Origin: Cedecea colo
GTDB lineage: Bacteria > Pseudomonadota > Gammaproteobacteria > Enterobacterales > Enterobacteriaceae
Reading direction: 5' to 3'
Length of the DNA: 64,000 nucleotides
NCBI RefSeq assembly: GCF_011808225.1
Contig: NZ_SOYS01000008.1
Span: 62,001 to 126,000 of the forward strand
Under the pieces are notes generated by a model. That model did no database searches, was not told the origin of the DNA, and worked only from the letters and a program-made list of their open reading frames with translations. Positions within the stretch are counted from its first letter, which is position 1; every line of letters begins with the position of its first letter. Below are positions 50,600 through 60,026 of this stretch, piece after piece. The position numbers and the translations under genes were made by a program.

Positions 50600-51244
50600 T
50601 TAAACGCCTCGGCTTTCCAGAAATAACACCGTCGCCGCCACGCGTGAATGCACCTGAAGTTTACGTAATAAATTACGTACGTGGACTTTTACCGTCTCCT
50701 CGGAAATATGCAGACCGGCTGCGATCTGCTTGTTAGACAGGCCTCTTGCCACTTCCTGCAAAACGTCCAGCTCGCGTTCGGTCAGCGTGGCGAAAGGTGC
50801 GCCGCTGCGTTTGTGTATTCCCCGGGTGCGCAAATGCTCGGCGACCTGTGCGCTAAAAGCTTCGCCGCCTTCTGCTCCACGGCGTATATCATCCAGTAAC
50901 ATTTCCGGCTCGCTATCTTTGAGCAAGTAGCCATCGGCACCGGCATCAATCAAGGCGAAGACATCGCTGCGAGAGTCAGAAACCGTCAGGACGATAATGC
51001 GGGCGCTGACGCCTTCCCGACGCAGGGCATTGAGCGTATCCAGTCCGCTCAGTCCTTTCATATTCAAATCCAGCAGGATGAGATCGGGGTCCAGCCGGTT
51101 TGCCAGACTAATGGCTTCGGTGCCGCTGCATGCTTCACCGACCACGACGAAACCGTCGTCCATCTCCAGCAGCTGGCGTATGCCCCGCCGCATCAACGGA
51201 TGATCGTCAACTATCAATACCTCAAAGACGTTTCTCTTACTCAT
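50600..51244 (-). CDS. narP: Nitrate/nitrite response regulator NarP
   Basis: NarL/FixJ-family regulator. The receiver domain has the acidic pair DD in LIVDDHPLMRRG and the phospho-acceptor Asp in ILLDLNMKG (about 59); Lys is in LLKDSEPE. The C-terminal LuxR-type HTH begins LTERELDVLQEVARGLSNKQIA. It matches E. coli NarP more closely than NarL. The ATG at 51244 overlaps the narQ stop by 8 bp (ATGAGTAA). In E. coli narP is far from narQ, next to ccm; here they form an operon next to nap. Confidence 0.93.
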   Translation of the reverse strand: MSKRNVFEVLIVDDHPLMRRGIRQLLEMDDGFVVVGEACSGTEAISLANRLDPDLILLDLNMKGLSGLDTLNALRREGVSARIIVLTVSDSRSDVFALIDAGADGYLLKDSEPEMLLDDIRRGAEGGEAFSAQVAEHLRTRGIHKRSGAPFATLTERELDVLQEVARGLSNKQIAAGLHISEETVKVHVRNLLRKLQVHSRVAATVLFLESRGV

Positions 51245-52958
51245 CGCTGCTCCTGCTATTTTTATCATTATCGTTATTATCTGACGCTGACGAACGAAAG
51301 GTCACCGTAATCAGCGTTCCACCCTGTGCGGGGCGGGAAATGGTTAATTGACCACCCAGCTGGGCGGCGCGCTCGTGCATTATATTCAGGCCATAATGAC
51401 CTTCCGGCTCGCTCAGGCTCGCAATTCCCTTGCCATTATCCAGAATAACCGCAGCGTGTTCGCCGGTAGAAGAGGTGGTGCAGGTGATTGATATCTCTTG
51501 CGCATCCGCATGTTTAATAGCGTTTAGCACGGCTTCACGAATAATTTGCAGCAGATGCACCTGCTGCTGCGCATCCAGCGCCTGAGTGGGCATTCTACAG
51601 TCGAGGCGAATCGTTGCATCCGTTTGTTGGCGAAGCGGGGCCATCATCTCCTGCAGCGCCGCGGGCAGATCGGCCTGTTGTAACGTCAGACGGAACGTTG
51701 TCAGCAATTCCCGTAATTGCCGGTAGGCATCGTTTAGCGCCTGTGAAAAATCGCCGATTATCCTTTGCGCGCGTGCATTTTCTTCGGGCACCGCACGCTT
51801 AAGCAGCGTGAGCTGTATTCGCAAATAAGAGAGCACCTGTGCGAGGGAATCGTGAAGCTCGCGGGCGATAGTCGCTCGTTCCTGCATCAGCAACAGCTGC
51901 TGATAATGTTTTTGCGCCTGGTTGAAATAAAGGCCTCGCCCGAGCATGGTCGCCACGCTTTGCATCAGCGGCATGGGTGGCGAGCTGGCAGAAGCCTGCC
52001 AGCGGAGCTGACCTGACTCACCGTCCTGTTGCTCGATGGCTACCGATTGCCAGGGAACAGACTCCTGCGGTGTGCCTTCGCATAATAACCAGTTTTCCCC
52101 CACCTGCATCTCAAGGTAATCCACCTTTTCCTGCTGGCGAACAAGCTGAAGGATCTGCATAAAACAATGCCTGTCGATAGTGCTGACGTTCAGCGCCTGC
52201 GAGCAGGAATAGAGGACTTCAAGCGTACGATTTGCTTCCTGCAGGCTCAGCGTTTTTTGCTGCACCTTATCTTCAAGGGAACGGTAAAGTCGTCGCAGTT
52301 CGTCCGCCATGCGTGTGAAGGTGTGTGCAAGCAGGCCAATTTCATTAGGCAGGCTGGTATCAAGAGGAGGATGATCGAACTCGCCACGTTCGACAGATTC
52401 GCTGGCGAGCATCAGCTTTTTGAGCGGGGCGACAACCTGGCGGCGGAAGCGGCGAAGCGTAAAAAAGACCAGCGTAAAAATGGCGATGAATCCCACTACC
52501 GACGTGGCAACGACCTGCATCATTTTTCGCTCGGCGTAATGCTGAAGCGCCAGCACAAACGGATCGATTTGCGCCACGTAGCTTGCGATATTAGCGTGAT
52601 ACCAGTTTGTGTCACCCAGGCGGACATGATGTTCCATATTGCGCCAGGCGTCGCTAATGGCGTTGTATCGCTCACGCACTTCTTCCGGCACCCAAAAACG
52701 GCCTGGGTTGAGCAGAGCTTCGGCGCGCAACGACCGATTGTATTGCGCAAGATGTTCGTCCAGGTGCGCGCGATCGCCCTGTAAATCGTAGCCAAGTCGA
52801 TAGCTTTGCATGCGCAGCGAACCCGCCACGTTGATCGCCTCTGCATCCCGTAAGCTGCTGGCAAGCGTCAGGATTGCAATGCCCGTTGAGAGCAACGACA
52901 GCAGGACGATATAAAGGAATGCGCGGGCAAGGCTTGCCCGGACCGAGCGTTGCGCCAT
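51237..52958 (-). CDS. narQ: Nitrate/nitrite sensor histidine kinase NarQ
   Basis: Membrane sensor that phosphorylates NarP and NarL in response to nitrate or nitrite. The P-box ligand motif SLRMQSYRLGYDL follows the first transmembrane helix; then come a four-helix periplasmic domain, TM2 (about 150-170), HAMP, a central GAF-like module and the HPK7-type dimerisation motif ARELHDSLAQ. The ATPase has DNGKG and GHYGLNIMHERA. The ATG at 52958 gives 573 residues (566 in E. coli); a GTG just upstream is possible. Confidence 0.94.
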   Translation of the reverse strand: MAQRSVRASLARAFLYIVLLSLLSTGIAILTLASSLRDAEAINVAGSLRMQSYRLGYDLQGDRAHLDEHLAQYNRSLRAEALLNPGRFWVPEEVRERYNAISDAWRNMEHHVRLGDTNWYHANIASYVAQIDPFVLALQHYAERKMMQVVATSVVGFIAIFTLVFFTLRRFRRQVVAPLKKLMLASESVERGEFDHPPLDTSLPNEIGLLAHTFTRMADELRRLYRSLEDKVQQKTLSLQEANRTLEVLYSCSQALNVSTIDRHCFMQILQLVRQQEKVDYLEMQVGENWLLCEGTPQESVPWQSVAIEQQDGESGQLRWQASASSPPMPLMQSVATMLGRGLYFNQAQKHYQQLLLMQERATIARELHDSLAQVLSYLRIQLTLLKRAVPEENARAQRIIGDFSQALNDAYRQLRELLTTFRLTLQQADLPAALQEMMAPLRQQTDATIRLDCRMPTQALDAQQQVHLLQIIREAVLNAIKHADAQEISITCTTSSTGEHAAVILDNGKGIASLSEPEGHYGLNIMHERAAQLGGQLTISRPAQGGTLITVTFRSSASDNNDNDKNSRSSDE

Positions 52959-53179
52959 CACAGGACGAATAACCTCTTAAAATCCACGGTGGGCGAAACG
53001 TATCAGAAAGGCACGCTTGCTCAAACGCTTGTTGTGATTATTTCGGCCCATGTTCCAAAACTGAACGTTACGGTTAACGCTCAGCGATCAGAATCTTCTC
53101 ATTGGAGTTACATTCCACCTCTATAAAGCCGTTGTGCTAAGAGGCGGGCGGCTTTACGTTCCCCAAACCGCATTCCTTT

Positions 53180-53193
53180 TTGATCCCACAACG
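53180..53193 (+). promoter_or_regulatory. Candidate FNR site of napF
   Basis: A perfect TTGAT half-site at 53180-53184, but the right half-site is poor. It is centred exactly 20 bp upstream of the NarP site, the same offset as the E. coli napF FNR (-64.5) and NarP (-44.5) sites as I recall them. Position supports it more than sequence. Confidence 0.45.
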
Positions 53194-53198
53194 GCATT

Positions 53199-53214
53199 TA
53201 CCCCTTTAGAGGGA
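53199..53214 (+). promoter_or_regulatory. NarP 7-2-7 heptamer pair of napF
   Basis: TACCCCT-TT-AGAGGGA matches the inverted TACYYMT heptamer pair with 2-bp spacing at 13 of 14 positions. NarP binds this 7-2-7 arrangement. If centred at -44.5, the start point would be near 53251, with TAACGT at 53239-53244 as a weak -10. Confidence 0.65.
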
Positions 53215-53344
53215 TGCCTCTACCACCCCTTTGTCACATAACGTAATCCCCGATAAAAACCCGTAGAAAACTACGGAAATAACAACGATGTTTTTGCTGG
53301 CCTTCTACTCGTAGGGCGGCGTTTGTGACGCAAGGATGTACCCA

Positions 53345-53836
53345 ATGGCTGAACTTTCCCGACGTGGATTATTGACCGGTAAATGGCGCGGTAACGCGAC
53401 GGCTTTTCGTCCCCCATGGAGCGGGGACGAGCAACATTTTCTGACGGAATGTCTTCGCTGTGATGCCTGCCTGCCGGTTTGCGAAACCCGTATTTTGCGG
53501 CGCGGAAGAGGCGGATACCCTGAAATCGACTTCAGCAAAGGTGAATGCACGTTCTGCTCTGCCTGCGCAGACGCTTGCCCGCAGCGGCTTTTCCAGCACC
53601 GCGAAGCTGCACCATGGGAACACACTCTTTCTATCAGCGACGCCTGCCTGGCTCGGGCCGGGGTGGAATGCCGCAGCTGTCAGGACGCTTGCGAAATGCA
53701 GGCCATCGCTTTTTTCCCTTCGGCACAGGGGATCTCGTTACCCCAACTTAACCGCTCCGCATGCAACGCGTGCGGTGGCTGTATCGCCGGATGTCCGGTA
53801 TCCGCGCTGACGATGAGGCACGCTGATGCAAACTAG
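53345..53836 (+). CDS. napF: Ferredoxin-type protein NapF
   Basis: Cytosolic iron-sulfur protein that assists NapA maturation. Three clusters' worth of Cys motifs are visible: CLRCDACLPVC, CTFCSACADACP and CNACGGCIAGCP. The ATG of MAELSRRG is chosen because AAGGA lies 8 bp upstream and it corresponds to the E. coli start region; an ATG nine bases earlier is weaker. 163 residues. It is the first gene of napFDAGHBC and overlaps napD by 11 bp. Confidence 0.95.
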   Translation: MAELSRRGLLTGKWRGNATAFRPPWSGDEQHFLTECLRCDACLPVCETRILRRGRGGYPEIDFSKGECTFCSACADACPQRLFQHREAAPWEHTLSISDACLARAGVECRSCQDACEMQAIAFFPSAQGISLPQLNRSACNACGGCIAGCPVSALTMRHADAN

Positions 53837-54089
53837 CTGGCACGTCTGTGGCCTGGTCGTACAGGCGCATCCCCAACATATTCCTGCCGTTAGCGCCGCC
53901 CTGAGCGAGCTTTCCGGTAGCGAGGTCACCGCCAGCGATGCTGAACACGGCAAGCTGGTAGTGGTGATGGAGGCAGCGTGTAGCGATGCGCTGCTCAGGC
54001 AAATTGAGTCGGCACGCAACGTTGCAAACGTGCTGGCGGTATCGCTGGTTTATCACCAGCAGGATGAGGAAGGTGAGGAAACACCATGA
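53826..54089 (+). CDS. napD: NapD, Tat signal-binding chaperone for NapA
   Basis: Cytosolic chaperone that binds the NapA Tat signal and delays export until the molybdenum cofactor is loaded. The 87-residue ferredoxin-like fold protein begins [14 protein letters not shown] and matches E. coli NapD. It overlaps napF by 11 bp and napA by 4 bp (ATGA). Confidence 0.96.
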   Translation: MQTSWHVCGLVVQAHPQHIPAVSAALSELSGSEVTASDAEHGKLVVVMEAACSDALLRQIESARNVANVLAVSLVYHQQDEEGEETP

Positions 54090-56572
54090 AACTCAGTCGT
54101 CGTAGTTTTATGAAAGCGAACGCCGTCGCGGCAGCCGCAGCGGCGGCAGGCCTGAGCGTGCCGGGCGCGGCACGCGCGGTTGTCGGAAAACAGGATGCTA
54201 TCAGGTGGGATAAAGCGCCATGCCGCTTCTGCGGGACGGGCTGCGGCGTGCTGGTGGGGACGCAGAATGGCCGTGTCGTGGCAAGCCAGGGCGATCCTGA
54301 TGCCCCGGTTAACCGGGGACTGAACTGCATTAAAGGCTATTTCCTGCCAAAAATCATGTACGGAAAAGATCGTCTGACCCAGCCGCTGCTGCGCATGAAA
54401 GAGGGCCGTTACGATAAAGAAGGTGAATTCGCTCCCGTTAGCTGGGAGCAGGCCTTCGACATCATGGCAGAGAAATTTAAAACCAGCCTGAAAGCCAAAG
54501 GGCCGGAGGCCATCGGCATGTTTGGCTCCGGCCAGTGGACCGTCTGGGAAGGCTATGCGGCGGCGAAGCTGTTTAAAGCCGGTTTCCGTTCAAATAACCT
54601 CGACCCTAACGCGCGCCACTGCATGGCTTCTGCGGTGGTCGGCTTCATGCGCACCTTTGGTATGGATGAGCCGATGGGCTGCTATGACGATATCGAGCAG
54701 GCCGACGCCTTCGTGCTCTGGGGCGCCAACATGGCGGAGATGCACCCGATATTATGGTCGCGCATCACCAACCGCCGCCTGTCCGATGAAAACGTCAACG
54801 TCGCCGTGCTTTCCACCTTCCAGCACCGCAGCTTTGAGCTGGCGGACAACGGCATGGTATTCACGCCGCAAAGCGATCTGGCGATCCTTAACTATATCGC
54901 CAATTACATCATCCAGAACGATGCGATAAACGAGTCGTTCTTCAGGCAGCACGTGAATCTGCGTAAAGGCGTGACGGATATCGGCTACGGCCTGCGGCCA
55001 ACGCACCCGCTGGAAAAAGCGGCGAAGAATCCGGGCTCCGATGCATCCGAGCCGATGAGCTTTGACGAATACAAAGCCTTTGTTGCCGAGTACACGCTGG
55101 AAAAAACCGCTGAGATGAGCGGCGTGCCGAAGGATCAGCTGGAAGCGTTGGCGAAGCTGTACGCCGATCCGCACAAGAAAGTTATCTCTTACTGGACGAT
55201 GGGTTTTAACCAGCACACGCGTGGCGTCTGGGCGAACAACCTCGTTTATAACCTGCACCTGCTGACCGGCAAAATCTCCCAGCCGGGCTGCGGCCCGTTC
55301 TCGCTTACGGGCCAGCCTTCCGCCTGCGGCACCGCCCGCGAAGTGGGGACGTTCTCGCACCGTCTGCCTGCGGATATGGTGGTAACAAACGACAAGCATC
55401 GCGACATCGCCGAAAAAATGTGGAAGCTGCCTGCCGGCACCATTCCGGCGAAAGTGGGGCTGCATGCCGTAGCGCAGGACCGCGCGCTGAAAGACGGCAA
55501 GCTGAACGTCTACTGGGTGATGTGTAACAACAACATGCAGGCCGGGCCGAACATTAATGAAGAGCGTATGCCGGGCTGGCGCGATCCGCGCAACTTCATC
55601 ATCGTCTCCGATCCCTATCCCACCGTTAGCGCGCTGGCGGCGGATCTGATCCTGCCTACCGCCATGTGGGTGGAAAAAGAAGGGGCTTACGGCAACGCCG
55701 AGCGCCGCACGCAGTTCTGGCGTCAGCAGGTTCCGGCGCCCGGCGAGGCGAAGTCGGATCTCTGGCAGCTGGTGCAGTTTGCTAAGCGCTTTAAGGTTGA
55801 AGAAGTGTGGCCTGCGGAGCTGGTCGATAAAAAACCAGAATACCGTGGAAAAACGCTGTTCGACGTGCTGTTCGCCAACGAGGCGGTGAGCAAGTTCCCG
55901 CTAAGCGAACTGGCAGAAGATCGGCTTAACGATGAATCCCGCGAGCTGGGCTTCTATCTACAAAAAGGGCTGTTTGAGGAGTATGCCGCATTCGGACGCG
56001 GCCACGGTCACGACCTGGCGCCTTTCGACGACTACCACAAGGCGCGCGGTCTGCGCTGGCCGGTCGTTGACGGTAAAGAAACCCAGTGGCGCTACAGCGA
56101 AGGTAACGATCCCTACGTAAAAGCCGGAGAAGGCTTCAAATTCTACGGCAAGCCGGACGGCAAAGCGGTGATCTTCGCGCTGCCGTTTGAACCTGCGGCA
56201 GAAGAGCCGAATAAAGAATATGACCTGTGGCTGTCTACCGGTCGCGTGCTGGAGCACTGGCACACCGGCAGCATGACGCGCCGCGTGCCGGAATTGCACC
56301 GCGCCTTCCCGGAAGCCGTGTTGTTTATCCATCCTCTGGATGCGAAAGCGCGCGAACTTAAGCGCGGCGACAAAGTGAAGGTGGTTTCCCGTCGCGGTGA
56401 AGTTATTTCCATTGTCGAAACGCGCGGGCGCAATAAGCCGCCGCAGGGGCTGGTTTACATGCCGTTCTTCGACGCCGCGCAGTTGGTTAATAACCTGACG
56501 CTCGATGCGACGGACCCGCTCTCTAAAGAGACGGATTTCAAGAAGTGCGCCGTGAAGCTGGCGAAGGTGTGA
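54086..56572 (+). CDS. napA: Periplasmic nitrate reductase catalytic subunit NapA
   Basis: Mo-bis-MGD and [4Fe-4S] enzyme reducing nitrate to nitrite in the periplasm. A Tat signal [13 protein letters not shown] is at the N-terminus and ends in ARA. The cluster Cys motif is [10 protein letters not shown] with a distal Cys in RGLNCIKG. The Mo-ligating Cys is in [11 protein letters not shown] (about residue 181). The 828 residues equal E. coli NapA. Confidence 0.98.
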   Translation: MKLSRRSFMKANAVAAAAAAAGLSVPGAARAVVGKQDAIRWDKAPCRFCGTGCGVLVGTQNGRVVASQGDPDAPVNRGLNCIKGYFLPKIMYGKDRLTQPLLRMKEGRYDKEGEFAPVSWEQAFDIMAEKFKTSLKAKGPEAIGMFGSGQWTVWEGYAAAKLFKAGFRSNNLDPNARHCMASAVVGFMRTFGMDEPMGCYDDIEQADAFVLWGANMAEMHPILWSRITNRRLSDENVNVAVLSTFQHRSFELADNGMVFTPQSDLAILNYIANYIIQNDAINESFFRQHVNLRKGVTDIGYGLRPTHPLEKAAKNPGSDASEPMSFDEYKAFVAEYTLEKTAEMSGVPKDQLEALAKLYADPHKKVISYWTMGFNQHTRGVWANNLVYNLHLLTGKISQPGCGPFSLTGQPSACGTAREVGTFSHRLPADMVVTNDKHRDIAEKMWKLPAGTIPAKVGLHAVAQDRALKDGKLNVYWVMCNNNMQAGPNINEERMPGWRDPRNFIIVSDPYPTVSALAADLILPTAMWVEKEGAYGNAERRTQFWRQQVPAPGEAKSDLWQLVQFAKRFKVEEVWPAELVDKKPEYRGKTLFDVLFANEAVSKFPLSELAEDRLNDESRELGFYLQKGLFEEYAAFGRGHGHDLAPFDDYHKARGLRWPVVDGKETQWRYSEGNDPYVKAGEGFKFYGKPDGKAVIFALPFEPAAEEPNKEYDLWLSTGRVLEHWHTGSMTRRVPELHRAFPEAVLFIHPLDAKARELKRGDKVKVVSRRGEVISIVETRGRNKPPQGLVYMPFFDAAQLVNNLTLDATDPLSKETDFKKCAVKLAKV

Positions 56573-56576
56573 CGCG

Positions 56577-57272
56577 ATGCTGCGGGCAGATCTTTCGCAA
56601 CCGGCACGCCGCCGCTTTCTGCGTGATGTTGCGCGGGCAGCGGGCGGGCTTGCTGCCATCACCGTGGTGCTGGGGCTGCAACAGCAGACCGCTAAGGCAC
56701 AGGGTGTAAGGCTGCGCCCGCCGGGCGCGCCGGGTGAGGAAGCATTTTCCCGCGCCTGCATACGCTGCGGCCAGTGCGTACAGGCCTGCCCTTACGACAC
56801 GCTGAAGCTGGCCACGCTGGCTTCCGGGTTATCGGCGGGCACGCCTTATTTCGTGGCGCGGGATATCCCCTGTGAAATGTGCGAGGACATTCCCTGCGCC
56901 AAAGCCTGCCCAAGCGGCGCGCTGGATAGCGACATTGCCTCGATTGACGATGCGCGCATGGGGCTTGCGGTACTGCTGGATCACGAAAGCTGCCTGAACT
57001 ATCAGGGCCTGCGCTGCGACGTTTGCTACCGCGTCTGTCCGTCCATCGACAAAGCCATCACGCTTGAGTCGGAACGCAACGCGCGTACCGGTAAACATGC
57101 GCGTTTTTTGCCGACCGTACACAGCGATGCCTGTACCGGCTGCGGCAAGTGCGAACAGGCATGCGTGCTGGAGCAGGCGGCGATAAAAGTACTGCCGCTC
57201 GCAATGGCAAAAGGGGAGGTGGGTCGCCATTACCGCTTTGGCTGGCTGGAGGAAAAAGATGGCAAACCATAA
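56577..57272 (+). CDS. napG: Quinol dehydrogenase ferredoxin subunit NapG
   Basis: Periplasmic four-[4Fe-4S] protein that with NapH passes electrons from quinol toward NapC/NapB. The Tat motif is [14 protein letters not shown]. Cys clusters: [35 protein letters not shown] and [11 protein letters not shown]. 231 residues, as in E. coli. It starts 4 bp after napA and overlaps napH by 14 bp. Confidence 0.97.
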   Translation: MLRADLSQPARRRFLRDVARAAGGLAAITVVLGLQQQTAKAQGVRLRPPGAPGEEAFSRACIRCGQCVQACPYDTLKLATLASGLSAGTPYFVARDIPCEMCEDIPCAKACPSGALDSDIASIDDARMGLAVLLDHESCLNYQGLRCDVCYRVCPSIDKAITLESERNARTGKHARFLPTVHSDACTGCGKCEQACVLEQAAIKVLPLAMAKGEVGRHYRFGWLEEKDGKP

Positions 57273-58122
57273 GCAGGACGCCGGGCGCGACGCCGTTGCG
57301 AAAAAGGGCTGGCTGCTTAGCCATAAGTGGTTATTGCTGCGTCGCTTCACGCAGCTTGTGGTGCTGATGCTGTTTCTCAGTGGCCCGTTGTTGGGCGTGT
57401 GGATCCTGCATGGTAATTACAGCGGCAGCCTGTTGCTGGATACGGTTCCGTTAAGCGATCCGTTGATGGTGCTGCAAAGCCTGCTTAGCGGCCATCTTCC
57501 TGCCGTGCTTGCGCTAAGCGGGGCGGGCATCGTGGCAGGCGGCTATGCGCTGCTGGGCAAAAGAATCTTTTGCGGATGGGTTTGTCCGGTTAATCCACTC
57601 ACCGATCTTGCCGCCTGGCTGCGGCGTAAAACGGGCTTTAACGCCTCGGCTACGCTGCCTCGCTGGCTGCGCTATTTGCTGCTGGCGCTGGTGTTAGCGG
57701 GCAGCGCGTTGACCGGCACGCTGCTCTGGGAATGGATCAACCCGGTTTCGTTGATGGGACGCGGCCTGGTGTTCGGTTTCGGGACGGGGATCTGGCTACT
57801 GGTGGCACTTTTTACCTTCGATTTAGCAGTGGTTGAACACGGCTGGTGCGGTCATCTCTGCCCGCTCGGTGCGCTTTATGGCGCTATCGGCAGCAAAGGC
57901 GTACTTGAGGTGAAAACCTGCGGGCGCGAGCGCTGCACCCGCTGTATGGATTGTTTTCACGTTTGTCCGGAGCCGCACGTTCTGCGCGCCCCGGTACTGG
58001 ATAAACACAGCCCGGCGCGAGTGACGAGCCGCGACTGCCTGAACTGCGGTCGCTGTATCGACATCTGCCCCGAGGACGTTTTCAAAATAACAATACGATG
58101 GAGTTCGGGAGCAAAATCATGA
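57259..58122 (+). CDS. napH: Quinol dehydrogenase membrane subunit NapH
   Basis: Inner-membrane protein with four transmembrane helices, two CxxxCP motifs (CGWVCPVNP and CGHLCPLGA) and two cytoplasmic [4Fe-4S] sites ([12 protein letters not shown] and [12 protein letters not shown]). The ATG of MANHKQDAG has GGAGG 9 bp upstream and gives 287 residues, the E. coli length; the frame start at 57238 is rejected. It overlaps napB by 4 bp. Confidence 0.97.
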   Translation: MANHKQDAGRDAVAKKGWLLSHKWLLLRRFTQLVVLMLFLSGPLLGVWILHGNYSGSLLLDTVPLSDPLMVLQSLLSGHLPAVLALSGAGIVAGGYALLGKRIFCGWVCPVNPLTDLAAWLRRKTGFNASATLPRWLRYLLLALVLAGSALTGTLLWEWINPVSLMGRGLVFGFGTGIWLLVALFTFDLAVVEHGWCGHLCPLGALYGAIGSKGVLEVKTCGRERCTRCMDCFHVCPEPHVLRAPVLDKHSPARVTSRDCLNCGRCIDICPEDVFKITIRWSSGAKS

Positions 58123-58568
58123 AAAGCCATGTCCTGACAAAGGCGTTGTTTCAATGGATGACGGCGCTAGCCCTGGTGGTGAGCGGCGCGGTATGGGCGG
58201 CGAACGGCGTGGATCTTAATCAGTCGCCGGAAGTGTCGGGGACGCCGGAAGGCTCGGTACGCATGCCAAAACAGCAGGAACGTATGGCGCTGAACTATGT
58301 GAATCAGCCGCCGATGATCCCGCACAGCGTGGATGGCTACCAGGTCACAACCAATATTAACCGCTGTCTGCAATGTCACGGCGTTGAGCATTACCGCACG
58401 ACGGGCGCGCCGCGTATCAGCCCAACGCACTTTATGGACGCCGATGGAAAAGTCCTTTCTAACGTCGCCCCGCGCCGTTATTTCTGCCTGCAATGCCATG
58501 TGCCGCAAACCGATGCCGCACCTATCGTCGAGAATACTTTTTCGCCGTCTAAAGGTTTTGGGAACTAG
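58119..58568 (+). CDS. napB: Diheme cytochrome c subunit NapB
   Basis: Electron-transfer subunit that docks to NapA in the periplasm. A Sec signal peptide ends in AVWA-AN (about residue 28). Two heme-binding motifs CLQCH are present (about 80 and 120). The ATG of MKSHVLTKA overlaps the napH stop (ATGA) and gives 149 residues, as in E. coli; the 21-bp longer frame is rejected. Heme attachment needs Ccm, which is not in the window. Confidence 0.97.
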   Translation: MKSHVLTKALFQWMTALALVVSGAVWAANGVDLNQSPEVSGTPEGSVRMPKQQERMALNYVNQPPMIPHSVDGYQVTTNINRCLQCHGVEHYRTTGAPRISPTHFMDADGKVLSNVAPRRYFCLQCHVPQTDAAPIVENTFSPSKGFGN

Positions 58569-58576
58569 AGGCCAAT

Positions 58577-59179
58577 ATGGATAAATCAAACCGTAAGCCG
58601 GGCGTCATTCGTCGTATCTGGCAGTGGTGGCGTCGTCCGAGCCGTCTGGCGCTGGGTACGTTGCTGCTGATTGGTTTTGCTGCGGGCATCATTTTCTGGG
58701 GCGGATTTAACACCGGCATGGAAATGAGCAACCGCGAAGAATTTTGTATCGGCTGCCATGAAATGCGCGCCAACGTTTACCAGGAGTACATGGAAACGGT
58801 GCACTACAACAACCGCAGCGGCGTGCGGGCCACCTGCCCGGATTGCCACGTGCCCCATGAATGGGTGCCGAAGATGATTCGCAAAATTCAGGCCAGCAAG
58901 GAGCTGTATGCAAAAGCTTTCGGCCTGATAGACACGCCGCAGAAGTTCGACACCCACCGTCTGGCGATGGCGCAAAACGAATGGCGAAGGATGAAGAACA
59001 ATAATTCGCAGGAGTGCCGTAACTGCCATAACTTTGACTATATGGATCTCACGGCACAGAAAACCGTGGCGGCAAAGATGCACGACCAGGCAATTAAAGA
59101 CGGCCAAACCTGTATTGACTGCCATAAGGGAATCGCGCATAAGCTTCCTGATATGAGCGGGGTTAAAAACGGTTTTTGA
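58577..59179 (+). CDS. napC: Membrane-anchored tetraheme cytochrome c NapC
   Basis: NapC/NirT-family quinol dehydrogenase feeding electrons to NapB-NapA. One N-terminal transmembrane anchor (about 23-45) and four CxxCH motifs: CIGCHE, CPDCHV, CRNCHN and CIDCHK. 200 residues, as in E. coli. It is the last nap gene; in E. coli ccm genes follow, but here nudK follows after 112 bp. Confidence 0.97.
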   Translation: MDKSNRKPGVIRRIWQWWRRPSRLALGTLLLIGFAAGIIFWGGFNTGMEMSNREEFCIGCHEMRANVYQEYMETVHYNNRSGVRATCPDCHVPHEWVPKMIRKIQASKELYAKAFGLIDTPQKFDTHRLAMAQNEWRRMKNNNSQECRNCHNFDYMDLTAQKTVAAKMHDQAIKDGQTCIDCHKGIAHKLPDMSGVKNGF

Positions 59180-59185
59180 TATTTT

Positions 59186-59213
59186 TCCCCTTTCCCTTCC
59201 GGGGGAGAGGGGA
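59186..59213 (+). terminator. Hairpin after napC
   Basis: TCCCCTTTCCC pairs with GGGAGAGGGGA with one mismatch around TTCCGG. It lacks a T-run, and belongs to the same CTCTCCC/GGGAGAG class seen after pepB. It is the likely 3' border of the nap transcript. Confidence 0.45.
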
Positions 59214-59291
59214 AACCGGAAAAACCCTACGCGACAAAGCTCATATTACCGCCTATGATATCCGGCTCCCCTGACTCGCTGCGGAGAGCCC

Positions 59292-59867
59292 ATGTCGTTA
59301 AAAATTGAAGTCATCAAAGATAAGATCCTCTCAGATAACTATTTCATCCTGCGTAACATCACCTACGATTTGTCCCGCAACGAAGCCGAAGCCATTCGCC
59401 ATAAACGCGAGGTGTACGATCGCGGTAACGGTGCGACCATCTTGCTGTACAACCGTGAAAAGAAAACCGTTGTGCTGACTCGCCAGTTCCGCGTGGCGAC
59501 CTGGGTTAACGGCAACGCGGACGGCATGCTGATCGAAGCCTGTGCAGGGCTGCTGGACGCCGACGAGCCGGAAGTCTGCGCGCGTAAAGAAGCGATGGAA
59601 GAAACGGGCTATCTGGTTGGTGAAGTCGAGAAGCTATTCGAGCTTTATATGTCGCCAGGCGGCGTAACGGAGCTTATCTATTTTTATCTTGCCGCATATA
59701 CCGACGCCCAGCGCGAATTCGCCGGCGGTGGCATCGATGACGAAGATATTGACGTGCTGGAGCTGCCCTTTGCCCAGGCGCTGGAGATGGTAAACAGCGG
59801 TGAAATTCGTGACGGTAAAACGGTTATTTTGTTGCAACAGCTACAGTTACGCAAAATAATGGAATAA
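59292..59867 (+). CDS. nudK: GDP-mannose pyrophosphatase NudK (YffH)
   Basis: Nudix hydrolase that cleaves GDP-mannose to GMP and mannose-1-phosphate. The Nudix box runs from GLLDADEPE to KEAMEETGY (about residues 84-106), with Lys in place of the first Arg, as in E. coli. 191 residues, the family length. It is not obviously functionally linked to nap; in E. coli it is next to aegA and narQ. Confidence 0.95.
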   Translation: MSLKIEVIKDKILSDNYFILRNITYDLSRNEAEAIRHKREVYDRGNGATILLYNREKKTVVLTRQFRVATWVNGNADGMLIEACAGLLDADEPEVCARKEAMEETGYLVGEVEKLFELYMSPGGVTELIYFYLAAYTDAQREFAGGGIDDEDIDVLELPFAQALEMVNSGEIRDGKTVILLQQLQLRKIME

Positions 59868-60026
59868 ATATTTTTTATTTCAACGACTTATTTGATGTAT
59901 TTTTTGTACAACTCTATCCGATAAATCCGATTGAGCACGGACACTGAGAAGCCGAAGATATCGCCAAAATCAGTACGTTTTTTTCTCTTCGTCTTCTCAG
60001 GATATGTGCCGCTAATGTATTACCGG

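Noticed and set aside
52167-52784. 205-codon plus-strand ORF opposite narQ
   Set aside because: Antisense to a conserved sensor kinase gene, no domain recognised.
53180-53193. Full-consensus FNR palindrome
   Set aside because: Only the left TTGAT half is good; reported as a candidate on position, not as a full site.
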